Counted from the first letter of the stretch, positions 7,380-12,857 are shown. The stretch is DNA of 16,494 bases from Candidatus Methanolliviera sp. GoM_oil (GCA_902158735.1 CABGHG010000022.1:1-16494), one strand, 5' to 3'. Translations and numbers: made by a program. The notes: generated by a model from the letters alone, not told the origin.

Positions 7380-8363
7380 TTATTTTTTCATCATCTCCTC
7401 ATGTCGATCAACTGCTTTCTGTTCAAGCCATTCCTCTTCTGTCCCAGCCGATGGGCTATACATCTGTGGGTAGTTCTTGAACATGATATCCTTTCTTCTG
7501 ATTATGCTATCGTATCCTGGTTTCTCCCACTCAAAGTCTGGAAGATGCTTTATCTGATAGCTCTCTTCTAGCGGATGTGTTAATATCTCCTCCACATGTT
7601 TTCTCTGTAGCCATGCAAGTTCGGTGAGTTCTTCTGGGCTAATCTCGTATTTTCTTCCCCAGAGCTTCGCCTTTATCTCTATCAGTCTATTTGTATCCAC
7701 CTCTGGCTCCCATGTAATATCTTTTCCTAGTGGAGCATTTGGCTGAGGATAGGCGCTCCACAGTTCATAGGGTTCCGGATTTACCTTGCTGACGGGGACA
7801 CAATTTACCCCAGGTCTCCAGGATGCCATCACAGTTTCACCTGTAGAGATCCTCTGAATGATGATGCTGTGCCCTAATCGAGGATCCATATCGAATGTTC
7901 CATACCTGATCCTGCCGCCGGTGAGATACATGACCGTATCACAGTAACATGGTGATTTTCCAGCCATAGCCCTCATATCGGTTCGGTCATATATACCATC
8001 TGGGAATAGCTCGTCCATGGCAAGCTTACACTCGCAGGCTGCATGAAATAACCCTTCGCAGTCATGTCCGTGAAACTCCACCAGATCTTTCAGAGTGATC
8101 GTCTTTGTCATCGTGTAGTATCTTCCCTTTGCCGCGTCGGTATCCAGAATCTCAAACGTGGGTGCATAAGGCGCGTCCACCTCTGGACAGTACCAGCAAG
8201 GTTCATCGTCTATGGGGCTACATCCGGTGAAGATATATGGAGGTTTCATCTCCCAAGCGGTATCTCGCCCCTCAAAAGCACTAACATCTGTTTTATACGC
8301 TACAACTCCACCCATTACGGCAACGATCATGCCAATGGCAATTAAAACTTGTATCTTTTTCAT
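7380..8363 (-). CDS. Secreted FmdE-family protein
   Basis: A 327-residue protein with a Sec-type signal: MKK, a hydrophobic run (about 5-22), then AYKTDVSA. The FmdE domain follows: DLVEFHGHDCEGL (about 93-105) supplies the HGH-X-C metal-site pattern, CYCDTVMYLTGG (139-150) the conserved cysteine/D segment, and RLGHSIIIQR (162-171) the next strand. FmdE was named from a formylmethanofuran dehydrogenase operon; its role is not settled. An added N-terminal module has C48, C56 and C59 (CWYC), and the last 110 residues are hydrophilic and charged. AGGAGA precedes the ATG at 8361-8363 at good spacing. Its place beside a tungstate importer and a TupA remnant suggests extracytoplasmic molybdenum/tungsten handling, which is inference. 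Homology to FmdE is firm; function is not. Confidence 0.8.
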   Translation of the reverse strand: MKKIQVLIAIGMIVAVMGGVVAYKTDVSAFEGRDTAWEMKPPYIFTGCSPIDDEPCWYCPEVDAPYAPTFEILDTDAAKGRYYTMTKTITLKDLVEFHGHDCEGLFHAACECKLAMDELFPDGIYDRTDMRAMAGKSPCYCDTVMYLTGGRIRYGTFDMDPRLGHSIIIQRISTGETVMASWRPGVNCVPVSKVNPEPYELWSAYPQPNAPLGKDITWEPEVDTNRLIEIKAKLWGRKYEISPEELTELAWLQRKHVEEILTHPLEESYQIKHLPDFEWEKPGYDSIIRRKDIMFKNYPQMYSPSAGTEEEWLEQKAVDRHEEMMKK

Positions 8364-8414
8364 CTTTTTCGTCTCCTGTTGTGCAACTATACATCAACAA
8401 ACAAAATACTTTTA

Positions 8415-8424
8415 CTATTTAAAG
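8415..8424 (-). promoter_or_regulatory. TATA box of the secreted FmdE-family gene
   Basis: CTTTAAATAG on the minus strand lies about 56 bp before the ATG and predicts a leader of about 30 nt containing the AGGAGA ribosome site. The remaining spacer up to the mop stop at 8603 shows no other recognisable feature. Confidence 0.5.
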
Positions 8425-8602
8425 ATATCCATGTATTATCCATTCAAGTGGGCTCATCCTTCTATCAGAAATAGAAAGAGAATTGGCAATCATTCGGTTT
8501 AGTTCAGAGAAGTTTTCTGCTTGCGTATGAAATATATCTCATATAAGGATGAAAAACATGAGGAGGAAACCTAAAAAATAGATAGAATGGTTGAAGTTTA
8601 TC

Positions 8603-8812
8603 TTATTCTTTATATATCATCACTTCTGTCGCCTTTATCACCACAGTTACTTCTTCTCCAACCTTTATGCCAAGTTCCTCTACCGCCTCCTTCGTTATCA
8701 CTGCGGTTATATCTGCTGGCATGGAACATTCGATCTTTACCAGAGCGGCGACCTCGCCTTTTTTAATCTCCTTTGCGACCCCTTTAATCTTATTTCTCGC
8801 ACTTAACCCCAT
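8603..8812 (-). CDS. mop: Molbindin (Mop), single TOBE-domain molybdate/tungstate-binding protein
   Basis: A 69-residue protein that is a single TOBE/Mop domain: MGLSARNKIKG at the start, VKIE in the middle, then the ITAVITKEAVEELGIKVG helix region and VVIKATEVMI near the end. Molbindins assemble into small oligomers that bind several molybdate or tungstate ions and buffer them in the cytoplasm. The open frame runs nine codons further upstream to an ATG at 8839. The ATG at 8810-8812 is chosen because AGAGGT (8820-8825, minus strand) sits at the right distance and the molbindin motif begins exactly there. It lies at the upstream end of the metal cluster on the same strand with its own promoter, 239 bp before the FmdE-family gene. 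Confidence 0.93.
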   Translation of the reverse strand: MGLSARNKIKGVAKEIKKGEVAALVKIECSMPADITAVITKEAVEELGIKVGEEVTVVIKATEVMIYKE

Positions 8813-8850
8813 AGCAATTACCTCTAAGATTATTTGCATCGTTGTACCAC

Positions 8851-8860
8851 ATAAACTTTT
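8851..8860 (-). promoter_or_regulatory. Probable mop TATA box
   Basis: AAAAGTTTAT on the minus strand is centred about 43 bp before the mop ATG, predicting a start near 8830, just ahead of the AGAGGT ribosome site. Confidence 0.4.
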
Positions 8861-8889
8861 CGATAAAGACCAAATGGGAAGGTAAAAAA

Positions 8890-8986
8890 TTTATAGATAA
8901 TGAAAACCCCAATGTAGTTGCAAATCGAAGATTTGCATATCCCAAAAATCGAAGATTTTTGAGGACTTTAGCTTGGGAATGATAAA
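8890..8986 (+). repeat. Left-end motif of the second element, split by an insertion
   Basis: 8890-8914 and 8966-8986 match the two halves of the minus-strand motif at 238-283 (TTTATAGATAATGAAAACCC and CTTTAGCTTGGG-ATGATAAA) with two or three differences. The halves are contiguous in the first copy, but here 51 bp (8915-8965) intervene, at the loop of the putative left-end hairpin. Confidence 0.8.
8915..8965 (+). repeat. Hairpin pair H1/H2 inserted in the left end
   Basis: H1 (8919-8937) pairs TGCAAATC with GATTTGCA around GAA. H2 (8943-8961) pairs CAAAAATC with GATTTTTG around GAA. Each is an 8-bp perfect stem with a 3-nt loop and the core AATC-NNN-GATT. GTAG (8914-8917) sits at the 5' foot of H1. 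The block is absent from the otherwise matching left end at 238-283. Confidence 0.85.
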
Positions 8987-9101
8987 GCTTAAACCAAAAC
9001 CTATTTAAACTTCTAAAATAGAATATTCTCGGGTAGGTTCCTCGATTAGTTGAAAATACTGTCGATAGACCTTTCAATAGAAAAGTTGAAACCTTTGGAT
9101 A

Positions 9102-9238
9102 TAGTCGCAAATCAAAGATTTGCGTATGCAACGAAATCTTTGATTTCGTGCCGTGAAAATGCAATCAAATCTTCGATTTGGCGCACGCAAAATGCAATCA
9201 AATCTTCGATTTGGCGCACGCAAAATGAGACATTTTGC
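9102..9238 (+). repeat. Cluster of five hairpins H3-H7
   Basis: Perfect stems with 3-nt loops lie at H3 9106-9124 (CGCAAATC/GATTTGCG, loop AAA), H4 9131-9149 (ACGAAATC/GATTTCGT, loop TTT), H5 9166-9180 and H6 9199-9213 (CAAATC/GATTTG, loop TTC) and H7 9220-9238 (GCAAAATG/CATTTTGC, loop AGA). H3/H4 with the spacer aligns with H1/H2. In H1 versus H3 the outer pair changes from T-A to C-G on both arms together. Confidence 0.85.
9161..9226 (+). repeat. Perfect 33-bp direct tandem repeat, two copies
   Basis: 9161-9193 and 9194-9226 are identical 33-bp units beginning GCAATCAAATCTTCGATTTG and ending CGCAAAAT. Each contains one hairpin (H5 or H6). Identity of the copies suggests a recent duplication. 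Confidence 0.95.
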
Positions 9239-9250
9239 TGTGGAACATTT

Positions 9251-9575
9251 TTGCATGTATCGTGGTCACAATTAACAAATTTTGTATCTTACAAAGCGGA
9301 AGAAGCTGGTAAGAGAGTTGAATTTGTTAATCCAAAGAATACAAGTCAGGAATGCTCAAATTGTGGCGAGATCGTTAAAAAACCTTTAAGCCAAAAGGGT
9401 ACATAAATGCCCGTTTTGTGGACTAATAGTGGATAGAGACGAAAATGCTGCGATTAACATTCTAAAGAGAGGCTTAGAAAAATTAAATGTAGGGCAGGAA
9501 CTGTCCGAATTTAAGCCTGAGGAGTTCTCAAAGAGAACGGTGATACAGGAAGCCCCGTCCGTAAGGGTGGGGTAG
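9251..9575 (+). pseudogene. tnpB: tnpB C-terminal remnant with a frameshift in the zinc ribbon
   Basis: From 9251 one frame reads LHVSWSQLTNFVSYKAEEAG, then VEFVNPKNTSQECSNCG, the end of the TnpB RuvC domain and the first half of its zinc ribbon (Cys codons 9353 and 9362). It then hits TAA at 9401-9408 after SQKGT. Removing one base in the AAAAGGG run (9393-9399) restores SQKVHKCPFCG (Cys codons 9408 and 9417), then the DRDENAAINIL box and a normal C-terminus to TAG at 9573-9575. The upstream catalytic D and E regions and the whole N-terminus are missing, so no nuclease can be made. An open frame from 9050 into this remnant runs through hairpin repeats and is not a real gene start. Confidence 0.88.
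9553..9572 (+). ncRNA. Terminal hairpin of the TnpB element, possible omega-RNA scaffold remnant
   Basis: CCCCGTCC and GGGTGGGG pair over eight positions (two of them G-U) around a GTAA loop of GNRA type, overlapping the last tnpB codons. IS200/IS605 elements encode the TnpB guide RNA (omega-RNA) across the tnpB 3' end and right end, so this is its expected place. The guide would be the flank just downstream of about 9576-9580. Expression is not shown and the partner protein is lost at this copy. Confidence 0.5.
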
Positions 9576-9643
9576 TTCACCTTTAAGGATTGAAGATATC
9601 TAGATTTGTTTAATGATTAGAGGAAAATAGGTCAATCAAAGAT

Positions 9644-9660
9644 CTTAAATATAATAAATA
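9644..9660 (+). promoter_or_regulatory. Probable promoter of the BKACE gene
   Basis: CTTAAATATAATAAATA is an A/T-rich TATA region about 50 bp before the ATG at 9702. It predicts a start near 9675 and a leader containing AAGGTG, the ribosome site. Confidence 0.45.
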
Positions 9661-9701
9661 CTACTCCAATTTTAGATGAATTTGTGATACAAGGTGTTAA
9701 C

Positions 9702-10577
9702 ATGGAGAAATTGATCATCACGGCCGCGTTGAGCGGTGGAGAATTTGTCAGTAAGATGGCAACGGATTACGTGCCCTGTACGACGGACGAGATCGTCGAT
9801 GAAGTTGTGAAATGCAGAGAGGCTGGAGCTTCAATCGTGCATCTGCACGCAAAGGATCCTGAGATGGGTCTTCCCGCATCAGATCCAAACCCGATACTTA
9901 AGGAGTACGTAGAGCGGATCAAAGAGAGCGAGGCGTCCGATGTGATCGTAAATATAACAACCGGTGGGGGAAGGTTTGCCGAGGATGAGGTGATAGAGGA
10001 GTGGATGAAAGAGAGGACGACGTTCGGCCAAGAGATGGACTCTTTGAATATGGGATCCGTGAATCTGTGGGCGACCCCTAAGGGTATGGAGGGGATTGAA
10101 AAGGAGTTTGTCTTCTCCAATAGCCTTGGAACCATCGAGAGATGGGCAGGATATATGTATGATAACGGGGTTAAACCTGAGCTCGAAGTATATGATACGG
10201 GACAAATCCAAACGGCATTGGTGTTTGTCAAGGAGGAAAAGTTGAAGGAGCCACTCCACTTCCAGCTCGTTATGTTCGGGGGCAACTCCTGTATGACGCC
10301 AGACCCTGAGACGATGCTCTACTGCGTGAGGAGGATCCCGGATAAGTATACATGGTCCGTCTGCGCCCCGGGAAGATACGAGATGGAGATGGGCACCCTT
10401 GCGGTGATCATGGGAGGACATGTCAGGGTAGGTATGGAGGACAATATATATCTAGAGAGAGGCGTCTTGGCAAAGAGTAATTCGGAGCTGGTTGCAAAGA
10501 TCGCAAGAATATCTAAGGAACTTGGAAGGGAGATCGCGACGCCCGACGAGGCGAGGAAGATACTGAGTATCTATTAG
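9702..10577 (+). CDS. Beta-keto acid cleavage enzyme (BKACE, DUF849 family)
   Basis: BKACE enzymes are zinc-dependent TIM-barrel proteins. They exchange a beta-keto acid with acetyl-CoA to give acetoacetate and a new acyl-CoA; the founding member Kce acts on 3-keto-5-aminohexanoate in lysine fermentation. In this 291-residue protein IITAALSGGE opens the barrel (E14), IVHLHAKDP gives the zinc His pair (H47, H49), and GGHVRVGMEDN near 240-250 gives the third ligand Glu. The C-terminus (SNSELVAKIARI, then ATPDEARKIL) is also typical. An in-frame GTG at 9684 exists, but AAGGTG just before the ATG at 9702 and alignment to the family favour the ATG. It is monocistronic between an IS remnant and tRNAs. 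The family is firm; the substrate is unknown, and several subfamilies share these residues. Confidence 0.9.
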   Translation: MEKLIITAALSGGEFVSKMATDYVPCTTDEIVDEVVKCREAGASIVHLHAKDPEMGLPASDPNPILKEYVERIKESEASDVIVNITTGGGRFAEDEVIEEWMKERTTFGQEMDSLNMGSVNLWATPKGMEGIEKEFVFSNSLGTIERWAGYMYDNGVKPELEVYDTGQIQTALVFVKEEKLKEPLHFQLVMFGGNSCMTPDPETMLYCVRRIPDKYTWSVCAPGRYEMEMGTLAVIMGGHVRVGMEDNIYLERGVLAKSNSELVAKIARISKELGREIATPDEARKILSIY

Positions 10578-10597
10578 AAGTTTAAGAAGTGCGATAG

Positions 10598-10605
10598 ATT
10601 TAAAC
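10598..10605 (+). promoter_or_regulatory. Promoter TATA box of the tRNA pair
   Basis: ATTTAAAC is centred about 37 bp before tRNA-Val, giving a 5' leader of roughly 13 nt for RNase P removal. It is the only such box before both tRNAs. Confidence 0.5.
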
Positions 10606-10638
10606 GTAATAACGAAATTTCAAGGTAGATTAACGATT

Positions 10639-10712
10639 GGGCCCGTGGTCTAGCTGGTCATGACGTTGCCTTTACGAGGCAAAGGTCCCCGGTTCAAATC
10701 CGGGCGGGCCCA
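10639..10712 (+). tRNA. tRNA-Val (anticodon TAC)
   Basis: 74 nt fold as a complete cloverleaf: acceptor GGGCCCG/CGGGCCC with discriminator A, D arm GTC/GAC, anticodon stem TTGCC/GGCAA with loop TTTACGA, and T arm CCCGG/CCGGG with loop TTCAAAT. The anticodon reads TAC, decoding GTA and related valine codons. CCA is not encoded. G follows the anticodon at position 37, where valine tRNAs more often have A. One base (T10713) separates it from the next tRNA. Confidence 0.95.
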
Positions 10713-10713
10713 T

Positions 10714-10788
10714 GGGCCCGTAGCTTAGTCTGGATAGGGCACCGGCCTTCTAAGCCGGAGATCGAGGGTTCGAATCCCCCCGGGTCCG
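10714..10788 (+). tRNA. tRNA-Arg (anticodon TCT)
   Basis: 75 nt cloverleaf: acceptor GGGCCCG/CGGGTCC with one G-U pair and discriminator G, anticodon stem CCGGC/GCCGG with loop CTTCTAA (anticodon TCT, decoding AGA), and T loop TTCGAAT. The T stem GAGGG/CCCCC has an A-C mismatch at its second pair (10765/10779), which is unusual. CCA is not encoded. It is probably processed from one transcript with tRNA-Val. Its 3' end is 8 bp from the stop of pdaD, which converges from the other strand. Confidence 0.93.
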
Positions 10789-10796
10789 TCCTCCAC

Positions 10797-11264
10797 CTAA
10801 ATGAATATAATCGCCGCAACGCATGCCCCATAATGATTTAAGGGTATATGCAGTTCTTCCACAACATAAAAGATCTCTTTTACCTTTTTATCTCTTCTTC
10901 TTGCCATCTCCTCGATCCTCCTATCTAAGAGATCCTTTGCATCCTCTTTATTCGTATATCCGTGTACCTCGGCGACGTAGCCTCCGCCTTCTTCATTGAA
11001 CGTATAAGATAGTCCAGCAGAGATGGTTTTCTCCCCCACACCTTTCATTTGGGAGAGGATGCAGTGGGTTATCGCGCCCATCGGTATCTCTACATGATCT
11101 ATCTTTTCTATGCTCACTGGGAGTATGGACGAGACTGGGACAAGATTTTGATCTCCTATCCTCGCATTTAAAAGTGCCTCGTCGAACGCATTTAATTCTG
11201 AGATCGCATTTATAGCCTTTCCAGAGGTAACAAAGAACTTTTTAGGAATCATCAGCTTATACAA
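10797..11264 (-). CDS. pdaD: Pyruvoyl-dependent arginine decarboxylase
   Basis: PdaD converts arginine to agmatine, the first step of archaeal polyamine synthesis (also feeding agmatidine in tRNA-Ile2). The proenzyme cleaves itself at a Ser-Ser bond to form the pyruvoyl cofactor. Here NAFDEALLNARIG (25-37) leads to QNLVPVSSILP, with cleavage between S45 and S46; N40 and E99 (in AEVHG) match catalytic residues of the methanogen enzyme. The 155-residue length is normal to slightly short. The start shown is a TTG (11262-11264) with GGAGAGG (11272-11278, minus strand) at good spacing; an ATG four codons later (11252) is the alternative. It lies alone, converging on tRNA-Arg. Confidence 0.93.
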   Translation of the reverse strand: MYKLMIPKKFFVTSGKAINAISELNAFDEALLNARIGDQNLVPVSSILPVSIEKIDHVEIPMGAITHCILSQMKGVGEKTISAGLSYTFNEEGGGYVAEVHGYTNKEDAKDLLDRRIEEMARRRDKKVKEIFYVVEELHIPLNHYGACVAAIIFI

Positions 11265-11392
11265 CTTATATCCTCTCCTTTCATAAATTTAATTCACCTT
11301 TCACAAGGCAGAATAATGCCAAAGATAAGATATATCTTTCTATTGGAGGAGAGGCGATCTAATCAATTAATCTAATAGAAGTAAATCGAAAA

Positions 11393-11402
11393 GTTTATAA
11401 GG
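11393..11402 (+). promoter_or_regulatory. TATA box of the small zinc-ribbon gene
   Basis: GTTTATAAGG is centred about 39 bp before the ATG at 11436, predicting a start near 11422 just ahead of GGGTGA (11425-11430), the ribosome site. Confidence 0.5.
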
Positions 11403-11435
11403 TAAATAATAATGATTCTCGTCTGGGTGAATTTA

Positions 11436-11552
11436 ATGTATGTATCTAAAAGATTGAACAATATGTGGATATGTAGAAACTGTGGAGCGGTAAATCATAT
11501 TTATAGAACGACGTGTCATCTGTGTGGAAATAAGAAGCCGATCCGCCCATAA
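11436..11552 (+). CDS. Small zinc-ribbon protein of 38 residues
   Basis: The reading frame encodes 38 residues with C13-X2-C16-G and C28-X2-C31-G (MWICRNCGAVNH and TTCHLCGNKK), the two knuckles of a compact zinc ribbon resembling the RanBP2/double-ribbon type. A TATA box, a GGGTGA ribosome site five bases before the ATG and a poly-T tract after the stop all agree that it is a real transcription unit. It ends KKPIRP, basic, which would suit RNA or protein contact, but no function can be assigned. It is divergent from pdaD and is separated from the next gene by the terminator. Confidence 0.75.
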   Translation: MYVSKRLNNMWICRNCGAVNHIYRTTCHLCGNKKPIRP

Positions 11553-11560
11553 TAAACAGC

Positions 11561-11583
11561 TTTTTTCTTTTTTTCTTTTTTTT
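11561..11583 (+). terminator. Poly-T terminator
   Basis: Twenty-one T in 23 positions, interrupted only by two C, follow the zinc-ribbon stop by eight bases. Archaeal RNA polymerase terminates at such T runs without a hairpin. Confidence 0.8.
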
Positions 11584-11609
11584 AAGTGTTTATAGGAGAT
11601 GAAAAATTG

Positions 11610-12065
11610 ATGAAGCTGGGAGTGATCTCAGATACGCATGCGGATAGCATCGAGAGTATCGATGAGAGGATAATAGAAGAGCTTAAGAGGGTGGATTTGA
11701 TCGTTCATGCAGGAGATCTCATCTCTCTAAAATTATTAAATGAGTTGAGGGATATCAACGAGGTGGTGGCGGTTCGGGGAAATATGGATATGTTAGAGGT
11801 GAAGAAGATACTTCCAGAAATAGAGGAATTTAAAGTAGGAGAGATAAAAATTGGCGTAATCCACGGTTGGGGGTCACCCTTTGGGCTCGAAGAGAAGATA
11901 AGAAAAAGATTCGATGATGTGAACGTGATAATCTTTGGTCACACGCACAGGGCAAAGAACGAATGGGTCGGCGATCTCTTGCTCTTCAATCCAGGAATGG
12001 CGAGGAAGTCGTATGGGATCCTAAAAATCGATGAAACAGTAGAGGGAGAGATTATAAAGATATGA
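11610..12065 (+). CDS. Metallophosphoesterase of the YfcE/MJ0936 family
   Basis: A 151-residue single-domain calcineurin-like phosphodiesterase with every metal-site motif: D8-X-H10 (SDTHAD), GD 35-36, GN 57-58, H85 (VIHG) and GHTH 110-113. Family members hydrolyse model phosphodiesters with Mn or Ni; physiological substrates are mostly unknown. An in-frame GTG at 11586 begins in the T-rich terminator zone, so the ATG at 11610, preceded by GGAGATGA, is preferred; a TTG at 11607 is also possible. Its stop overlaps the sirtuin ATG in an ATGA, which indicates coupled translation in one operon. Confidence 0.93.
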   Translation: MKLGVISDTHADSIESIDERIIEELKRVDLIVHAGDLISLKLLNELRDINEVVAVRGNMDMLEVKKILPEIEEFKVGEIKIGVIHGWGSPFGLEEKIRKRFDDVNVIIFGHTHRAKNEWVGDLLLFNPGMARKSYGILKIDETVEGEIIKI

Positions 12066-12847
12066 GGAGTAAGATAGAAGTGGAGAACAATATAAGAAGA
12101 GTGGCGGAACTCATAAGTGAATCGGGGTTGACCATATCCTTAAGTGGGGCTGGGATGTCCACAGAATCTGGAATACCGGATTTTAGAAGTCCCGGAACGG
12201 GTATATGGGAGAAGATCGATCCGGTGAAGTTTGGAAGTATAAACTCGTTTCTCGCGGGGTTTGATCTGAAAGAGATCATGAAACTTGCTGAAGGGATGGA
12301 TATATCCAAAATATTCACGGCGGAGCCGAATGAGGGGCATAAAGCATTGGCAGAACTCGAAGAGATGGGAAAACTCGAATGTATAGTAACACAAAATATA
12401 GACATGCTCCATCACAGGGCAGGAAATAGGAACGTGATTGAGATTCACGGATCTATTCGCACGTCCAGTTGTATGTATTGTGGGAAGAAGATGGAATTTG
12501 AAGAATTTTTAGCCAAGGCGATGGAACAACAAAGAATTCCTCCGATATGTGAATGTGGTGGCATAATCAAACCAGATGTTGTATTTTTTGGAGAGATGCT
12601 CCCCCAAGATGCACTCTCAAGGTCAATGGAGTATGCACGTAAATGTGATCTCTTTTTATCCGTTGGATCTTCCCTGGTCGTCTATCCGGTTGCAAATCTG
12701 CCCCCTTTGGCTAAGAAGAGTGGTGCAAAGCTCGTCATAATCAACATGCAAAGGACGCCTTACGACGGGATCGCGGATGTGGTGATCCACGAAAAGGCCG
12801 GGGAGGTCTTACCGAAGATCGTGGCGGAGGTCAAGAGGATGGTATGA
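12062..12847 (+). CDS. Sir2-family NAD-dependent protein deacylase
   Basis: Sirtuins remove acyl groups from lysines using NAD, with nicotinamide and O-acyl-ADP-ribose as products; in archaea Alba is a known target. In 261 residues: the NAD site GAGMSTESGIPDFR (29-42), QNID (111-114), catalytic His129 in EIHGS, a zinc site of C137-X2-C140 and C163-X-C165, and GSSLVVYP (202-209). All key residues are present and the length is typical of small prokaryotic sirtuins. The ATG overlaps the preceding stop, and the downstream hydrolase follows after 10 bp. Acyl preference cannot be told from the sequence. Confidence 0.95.
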   Translation: MRSKIEVENNIRRVAELISESGLTISLSGAGMSTESGIPDFRSPGTGIWEKIDPVKFGSINSFLAGFDLKEIMKLAEGMDISKIFTAEPNEGHKALAELEEMGKLECIVTQNIDMLHHRAGNRNVIEIHGSIRTSSCMYCGKKMEFEEFLAKAMEQQRIPPICECGGIIKPDVVFFGEMLPQDALSRSMEYARKCDLFLSVGSSLVVYPVANLPPLAKKSGAKLVIINMQRTPYDGIADVVIHEKAGEVLPKIVAEVKRMV

Positions 12848-12857
12848 GGTGGTTTTT

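Larger units (their letters stand above)
8890..9580 (+). mobile_element. Decayed IS200/IS605-type element with tnpB mostly deleted
   Basis: The element begins with the left-end motif shared with 238-283, here split by 51 bp. It ends just after a frameshifted tnpB C-terminus and a strong hairpin. An intact element would need about 1.3 kb for tnpB; only about 325 bp of it remain, and the rest is replaced by hairpin-rich sequence. No tnpA is present. The right boundary near 9580 is inferred from the end of tnpB and the terminal hairpin and is uncertain. Between 8987 and 9101 I see no recognisable feature. The element now separates the metal cluster from the BKACE gene. Confidence 0.7.

Noticed and set aside
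7380..7382. Read-through or recoding of the TAA between the FmdE-family gene and the TupA tail
   Set aside because: TAA is not a known recoded codon in these archaea (pyrrolysine uses TAG), there is no visible recoding structure, and a truncated TupA tail would lack the binding cleft.
8588..8806. Plus-strand open frames antisense to mop, one preceded by AGGAGG
   Set aside because: They lie wholly within the molbindin gene on the other strand, have no recognisable protein pattern, and the AGGAGG is too far from the ATG.
8915..9238. The hairpin cluster as a CRISPR array
   Set aside because: Repeats are of unequal sequence and spacing (21-35 bp within groups, over 160 bp between groups), there are no unique spacers of constant length, and no cas genes are near.
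9050..9406. A 118-codon open frame through the hairpin region as a real gene
   Set aside because: Only the part from 9251 resembles TnpB; the earlier part is translated palindromes and a 33-bp tandem repeat that happens to be in frame.
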